Assembly (NCBI RefSeq): GCF_932526225.1
Contig: NC_064041.1
Location: forward strand, 8,800,313 to 8,864,312
Source of the DNA: Nematostella vectensis
Lineage: Eukaryota; Cnidaria; Anthozoa; Actiniaria; Edwardsiidae
Direction: 5' to 3'
Length of the DNA stretch: 64,000 nt
Position 1 is the first letter of the stretch. Every line of letters starts with the position of its first letter. Made by a program: the position numbers and the translations under genes. Positions 47,801 through 53,800 of this stretch are shown one piece after another. A model generated the notes under the pieces. That model saw only the letters and a program-made list of their open reading frames with translations. It searched no databases and was not told the origin of the DNA.

Positions 47801-50800
47801 GCGGGGGCCTTACCAACGACCGTAAAGAGTCTGTAACGCCGGTCAGGGTCTACCATCTCGAGCACCGGTGGCAGCACTGCGTTTGACCGCAGAGACTCTC
47901 GCTCGTGCGAGACCCACCACACCGAGCCATCGTCATTGATATCAGGCCCCCGCATAACCGGCTTTGGAGCAATGACTCCTGCTCCACCAAGATCTCGTAT
48001 CTCCTGGTAAACACCGGCGCTTATGTCTTGGCCCCGAAGAGTGGCATCAATGCTTTGGAACCGAAGATGGGCGCCGCCGACAAAGAGAGAATAGTACTTC
48101 TCGGGGTCTAAGCCCTCTGGGCCCTTTTGATTTAGAAGCGGATCGAACTCGCGCCACGGCTCCTGCTTCGAGGCCTCTTCGTCAGCCTCTCGCCGACGCG
48201 CTTCTGCCGGAACGAGCGGCTTAAGCAGCTTGTGCTTGACACCCTCGGGGATGTCCTCGTCCAGGATGTTCTGGACCAGCCCTGCTAGTACGGCAGGCGC
48301 CTTTTTGTCAGGCATGCTATTGAGAATCTCCTCTATGTAAGCGTCCATGTTTGGGTATGCCTTGTGCCACCCAGTCTCTAATTGCCCGTATCGCGGGCTG
48401 CGGTACCAGACAGGACGAGTGTTTGGGTATGCCTTGTGCCACCCAGTCTCTAATTGCCCGTATCGCGGGCTGCGATGTTAGACAGGACGAGTGTTTGGGT
48501 ATGCCTTGTGCAACCCAATCTCTAATTGCCCGTATCGCGGGCTACGATATCAGACAGGACGAGTGCGAACCGTTCCCGTGCGTGCCTCTCGGTGCCGCGC
48601 ATCCTCTGCCCTACACGATTCGCCCCGCAGGGGCGGCACAACCGCGTCTCCGACTGCGTCCCTATGCCGCAGATCCTGCACGGCACGGGGAGGGGGCTGC
48701 CCTTACGGAGCCTTTGGAGGTGCACCTTGCAGTAGGTGTCCATGCACCTCTGGCCACACGTGTTTGCATGGCCGATCTTTAGCCACCCGCAGTAATCTTT
48801 TCCGCATTTCATCCTTCGAATGCTCGTTATACTACAGGACAGACGGGGGTCTAATTACAAGGTTCCCACACAAGGGGGGGCAGCCACCCCCTTAAAGCGA
48901 GGCGCTTTAAGCAAACGCTTTAAGCGACGCCTCTCCCACGAGGCCCCCAGACGGTATACCCCAGGCGTTGGGCATGCCGCGCGAAGCGCTGGGCATACGG
49001 AGAACGGGCTGGGGGGCGCGGCGTGGGTTATCCCCATTTCTATGAAAGCCCCTGCTCGACCCAGCGCTTCGCGCTACCCGGACCCCGCCCGACGTAGATT
49101 GGCAATTGCCAAGTTCTTTTTTACCCGGACCCCGCCCGGCAATGGAAAACGGGCTGGGGGGCGCGGCGGGGCGCGGCGCGGGTCCCTCTCGTTTCTATGA
49201 AAGGCCCCAGTCCAAACAATTGCCAATTGCTTATCTACCAGAACCCCGTCCGACGTAGATTAACAATTGCTAATTGTTTATCTACGCGATCCTTGATCTG
49301 CTGTCTATGAAAAGACCAAGTCCCCCTATCAATATAATAATGACGAAATTTTGGAATTAGATATAAATCTGATTAATTAAAGAGTAATTTACTTTCAGTC
49401 AACTCGAGAAGGCCGACGGAAGCTTGAATCTGTACTATTTATATTTAGATGGTAAAACTATGGCTTCATTAGAAGGTGCCTTTAAAATTAATTTGTAGTT
49501 TAGGGATTCTTATGTTTCCTTATAAGAAGTGACCCTTCTTCAGTTTTCCTGATATACAATGTTTTCAAGTGATACTCGAAAAAAAGGAAAATGTCAACCT
49601 TATGGCGGAAACCTTGTTCCTAGGAAAAAGGTATCAATATAAAAAGGTATCAATATTCACCTTCCCCACATCTTCCCACAACTCTTTGCGACGCGCGTGA
49701 AACCGAGGCTAAACACAAACTGCCATCTTCATGCAATTCATAGATCCGACATGTCAATCTTGACGTTTGCCGATAAAACTTGTAGTTAGAAGTCGGTCTT
49801 AAACAGCGAATGCGGCTTTCTCTTCTGATTTTCCCCGCACTTAAATCACTGCAAGTTGACAAAATAGCTTTGAAAACACATAAACACTTAATATTTAAAA
49901 TAACTCCGGGCAGGACTCACTGACCTCATCCGACATGTTGTACAATTTGTGGGACTTTTGTGGGACATTTGGGTTGCACTTCGCTGGCTTCTATTTGCTG
50001 CTTTCTGATTGGATCGTGCGCGCGTCGGATCTATGAATTAAAATGCCTGACATCGGCTTCACGCGCGCGTAGCAAAGAGCTGTGGGTAGATGTGGGGCAG
50101 GTGAATGGGTGCAATGGCAAGAATAGGGAGGCAAGAAAGAAGGGGCCCCTAAAATAAGAATCACCATATCACCAGACATACCTACCTAGGCAACGTGGTC
50201 GGACACCTCCCCATTTTCCCATGACGCACGTGATCTGCATTGCTCCAATCAGATCATGACCGGAAGTGCAGGTAAACTTAGCAACCTCGCCACCTGTTGT
50301 CACGCCGGTTGTGTAGTTTCCGTTTGGAATAGTCCCAAGGTTTGGGCACTTCGCTAATATGACAATCAAACAAAAACAAATGCGTAAACCGATGAAAATA
50401 AATAAAGCAAAAGTTCTAGGCCAGTGATGAAGGAGATCTGACTATGGCAACACTTAAAAATGACCAAACACTGGTCGTCATCATCACACTACTCCTGATG
50501 TGCGCTGAATCATGTCACAACAGCTAAAGTTTTACGGCTAGGCCGGGAATCACGGCCCTTGTAACGGCCCCTTTTCTTCGGATGTATTAGGATCCGAATT
50601 TTTTGTATATAAATTTGATAATGAAATTGATAAATCCATGGGAGAAGGGAAATGTGTTTGTGTATGTGTGTGACCTATTTATGTATTTATTATCTTTATA
50701 CTATTTATTTTAAGAAATATCGATGATTCTTGACACACCTATGCATAGAGGATATCTTCCTTTCCACTCTCCGTTATAGCACGTGATATTTCGAGTCCCC

Positions 50801-53800
50801 ACGAGTCTGTAGCCTTGGTTACAAGAATACGTCACGTGATCGCCATGTCGATAACTATTGTTACTATGCCAACCGTTTGTAAGGTCATTTGGCTTGGAGC
50901 AAGGATCTGTAGCCAAAAACAACAAATAAAAGGAAAGTTTTACTTAGTATGGGGATTTATTTAACAAATAGCGTGTGCACGGCCTGTGCAAAGATGATGT
51001 CATAACGCATGTACGTCATTGCGCATGTATGTCCTCTTATGTGCAGATGACGTAACAACGAGCGTACGTCATATTGTGTGCATGTCTAATTATGCAAAGA
51101 TGACGTCACCGCGTGTGTACGTCATATCGTGTGGATGTCTTCTTTTGCAAGGATGACGTCACCGCGCTTGAACCTTATAGCGTGTAGGTGTCTAATTGTG
51201 CACATATGACGTCACAGTGCGTGTACGTCATAGCGTGTTTTTGTCTTCTTATGTATAAATGACGTCACAGCGCATGTACGCCGTAGTATGTGGTGTCTTA
51301 TGTGCAGATGACGTCCCAGCGCGTGTACGTCATAGCATTTGTTTGTCTTCTTATGTATGACGTCACAGCGCGTGAACGTCATAGCATATGCTTGTTTTCT
51401 TATGTACAGATGACGTCACTGCGCTTGTACGTTATAGTTTGTGCATGTTTTCTTAAGTAAAATGACGTCATAGATTGTCACGAATATTAATAGGCAACGA
51501 GACTTAGTGAAGTTACTTAGTTTAAGACAGGCATACCATTATCCTTGCATCCAAGCAGCTCTAATCTTAGACATGCGAAGTCGACCTTCTCACTCCCTGA
51601 TATCACGCCGGCCACGTCCAGCGGATGTACGCGAAAGTCATGCGCTATCAGTGCTGGCTCAAACATGTTCGTGTTGCCTGCTGGGTAATTGATGATTGAA
51701 TTCCCGACAAGCTCCTGGCGAAAGGAAGAACATTAGTTTTTATAGTCTGTTATATCTTGAATTTTGTAAGCTTTCCACCATATTACGATAAACTACAAAA
51801 AAATATATACGACGTACTACAAAAAAGATATACGATGTTCTACAAAAAAAAAATGAGGGTTATTTTTTTATTCGTTTTCCATTTCGTTGGTAAATTTGTC
51901 AGTGCCGGTTGTCGTTAGCGATTGTGTCGCATGTCGAATCTCGTTATTCCCACCTTTGGGTACTTGATCCACGGTCCGCCCTTCACACGATATTCAACTC
52001 TGTATCTAGTGACCCAGATAAAGTCCTTTTTGCTTCCTTGTGTTATTATCCCGGTAACACGCTTCCTTTCACCAAACGATACCTGGAATTGTTAAGGTGT
52101 CCCGCGTCAGTTAAAAAAAAAATAATGTTTTAAATGAAATTTATCCTTATAAACGCTACCATACGACTTTAATTTTGTATTTTCTTATCACAAGGTGAAC
52201 GTTTGTAATAAGGCCAGCTTGCCCTTCTGTATCAAGCTGAATACAACGGCGAGTTTATAACTGCATCTTGAAGAACTATTTTGCTAGCACTAGCTCAAAC
52301 GTTGGGAACATTCACTGACTCAACGCAGGGGGGGGGGGGGAGGGGAACTTTAGGGGCTATAACCAGCAATTGAATCCTCCCCATCCCTCCCCCCTTCAAA
52401 CGATTCAACTGAGCTTGTAAAAATGTCGGAAAGACTTCACATTACCATTATCCATGAGCCCGCGATGCTGCCCGTTTTGCTGCACCAGGCCTTGGGACCA
52501 TGCAGCCTGCCATGATGAGGCGCGCGCATGCTGTCCCGGTGGGAGGACGCTGTCATGTTGGCATCTGGTACGAGGGCACGCCTGCCGAATTTTATCCCGA
52601 GAGGCTTACGACATGCTTCGGCTGAAAATCAAGAACAGAAGGCATTTTTTTCTACTTCATTACAAAGTGTCCGCTAATTTTATAATAAGGTATCTTCAAG
52701 GGAGGGGTGGGGGAGGGGAAGGGAGGGGGGAGGGAAGGGAGGGGGGGGGGGAGGGGTGAGGTCATATCAAGAAAATTTTGCCAAAAATTGCCGTTTTTCC
52801 CAGACTTGGTCACTTCCATATAAGAAAACTAATATATTCCTTATTTGGAAAGCCTGCACGATTCTTGTCATTTTTAAGGCTGCCGTATCGCAGGTGCTTC
52901 GAACCTGAATAATTGCCCGTATAACCGATCGGGATGATTTTTTCCCACAAGCATTCGCTCCAGCGCCCCCAAAAACACTCCCAGCACCACTAGTTCGACT
53001 CCACAAATTTGCCAGCAGAGCCATTTGGTACAATTATTTTTCCCAGCAACCGACGGGTCTAACATCTTCACAGCACAGGTAGCCCAGGCTCACGGCGAGT
53101 GTAGTTTTATTACAGAGTTTGTATGAACGAACAAATCTCGTTGAAATAAATATGCTGATTTGAAAATAAAACAGTAGCTTATTAACGTTGCTGCTGCTCA
53201 ATCCCGCCATTACTTGCCATTCTAAGCTGTTTTAGCCGCTGCGAATTTTTCCCGTCGCCTTCTATATATAAAATTATATATATTTTCTATTTTATATATT
53301 TTCTATTTTTGTACTGGGTACATGAGGGGGAGGGCAGTCATAGGAATCATATATGGAAAAAGCATAGTATTTAAAAAGGAAAGCCAGTGGATGTTTTATA
53401 TGTAGAGTATGACTGAATGGTTATTTTATATATAGAGTATGACTGAATGGATGTTTTATATGTTAGAGTACGACTGAATGAATATTTTATATGTAGAGTA
53501 CGACTGAATGAATGTTTTATATGTAGAGTACGACTAAATGAATGTTTTATATGTAGAGTACGACTGAATGGATGTTTTATATGTAGAGTACGACTGAATG
53601 GATGTTTTATATGTAGAGTACGACTAAATGAATGTTTTATATGTAGAGTACGACTGAATGGATGTTTTATATGTAGAGAATGACTGAATGGATGTTTTAT
53701 ATGTAGAGAATGACTGAATGGATGTTTTATATGTAGAGTACGACTGTATAAATGTTTTATATATAAAGTACGACTGAATGGATGTTTTATTGGGAGAGTA

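Larger units (their letters stand above)
39748..49327. mobile_element. Endogenous Polinton-like viral element, 9.6 kb
   Basis: Bounded by ~0.5-kb terminal inverted repeats and clearly richer in G+C than the host sequence. Contains about eleven intronless genes. Left half: a membrane protein and a conserved-looking structural protein (-), a second structural protein (+), a coiled-coil/hydrophobic protein (-), major-capsid-like protein, packaging ATPase and a small protein (+). Right half: four minus-strand genes. No integrase, complete polymerase B or Ulp1-type protease is recognisable. The flanking 6-mers GACACT and ATCAAT do not form a clean target duplication. Several structural genes are broken, so the copy is decaying, although the ATPase is open. 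It lies in the intron between CCP exons 2 and 3 of the sushi gene. Confidence 0.85.

Noticed and set aside
48348-48563. CRISPR-like direct repeats
   Set aside because: Whole 72-bp units are repeated, with no variable spacers.
48351-48895. Plus-strand frames over the 72-bp repeats
   Set aside because: They lie antisense to gene 11 and owe their openness to the 72-bp period; codon bias favours the minus strand.
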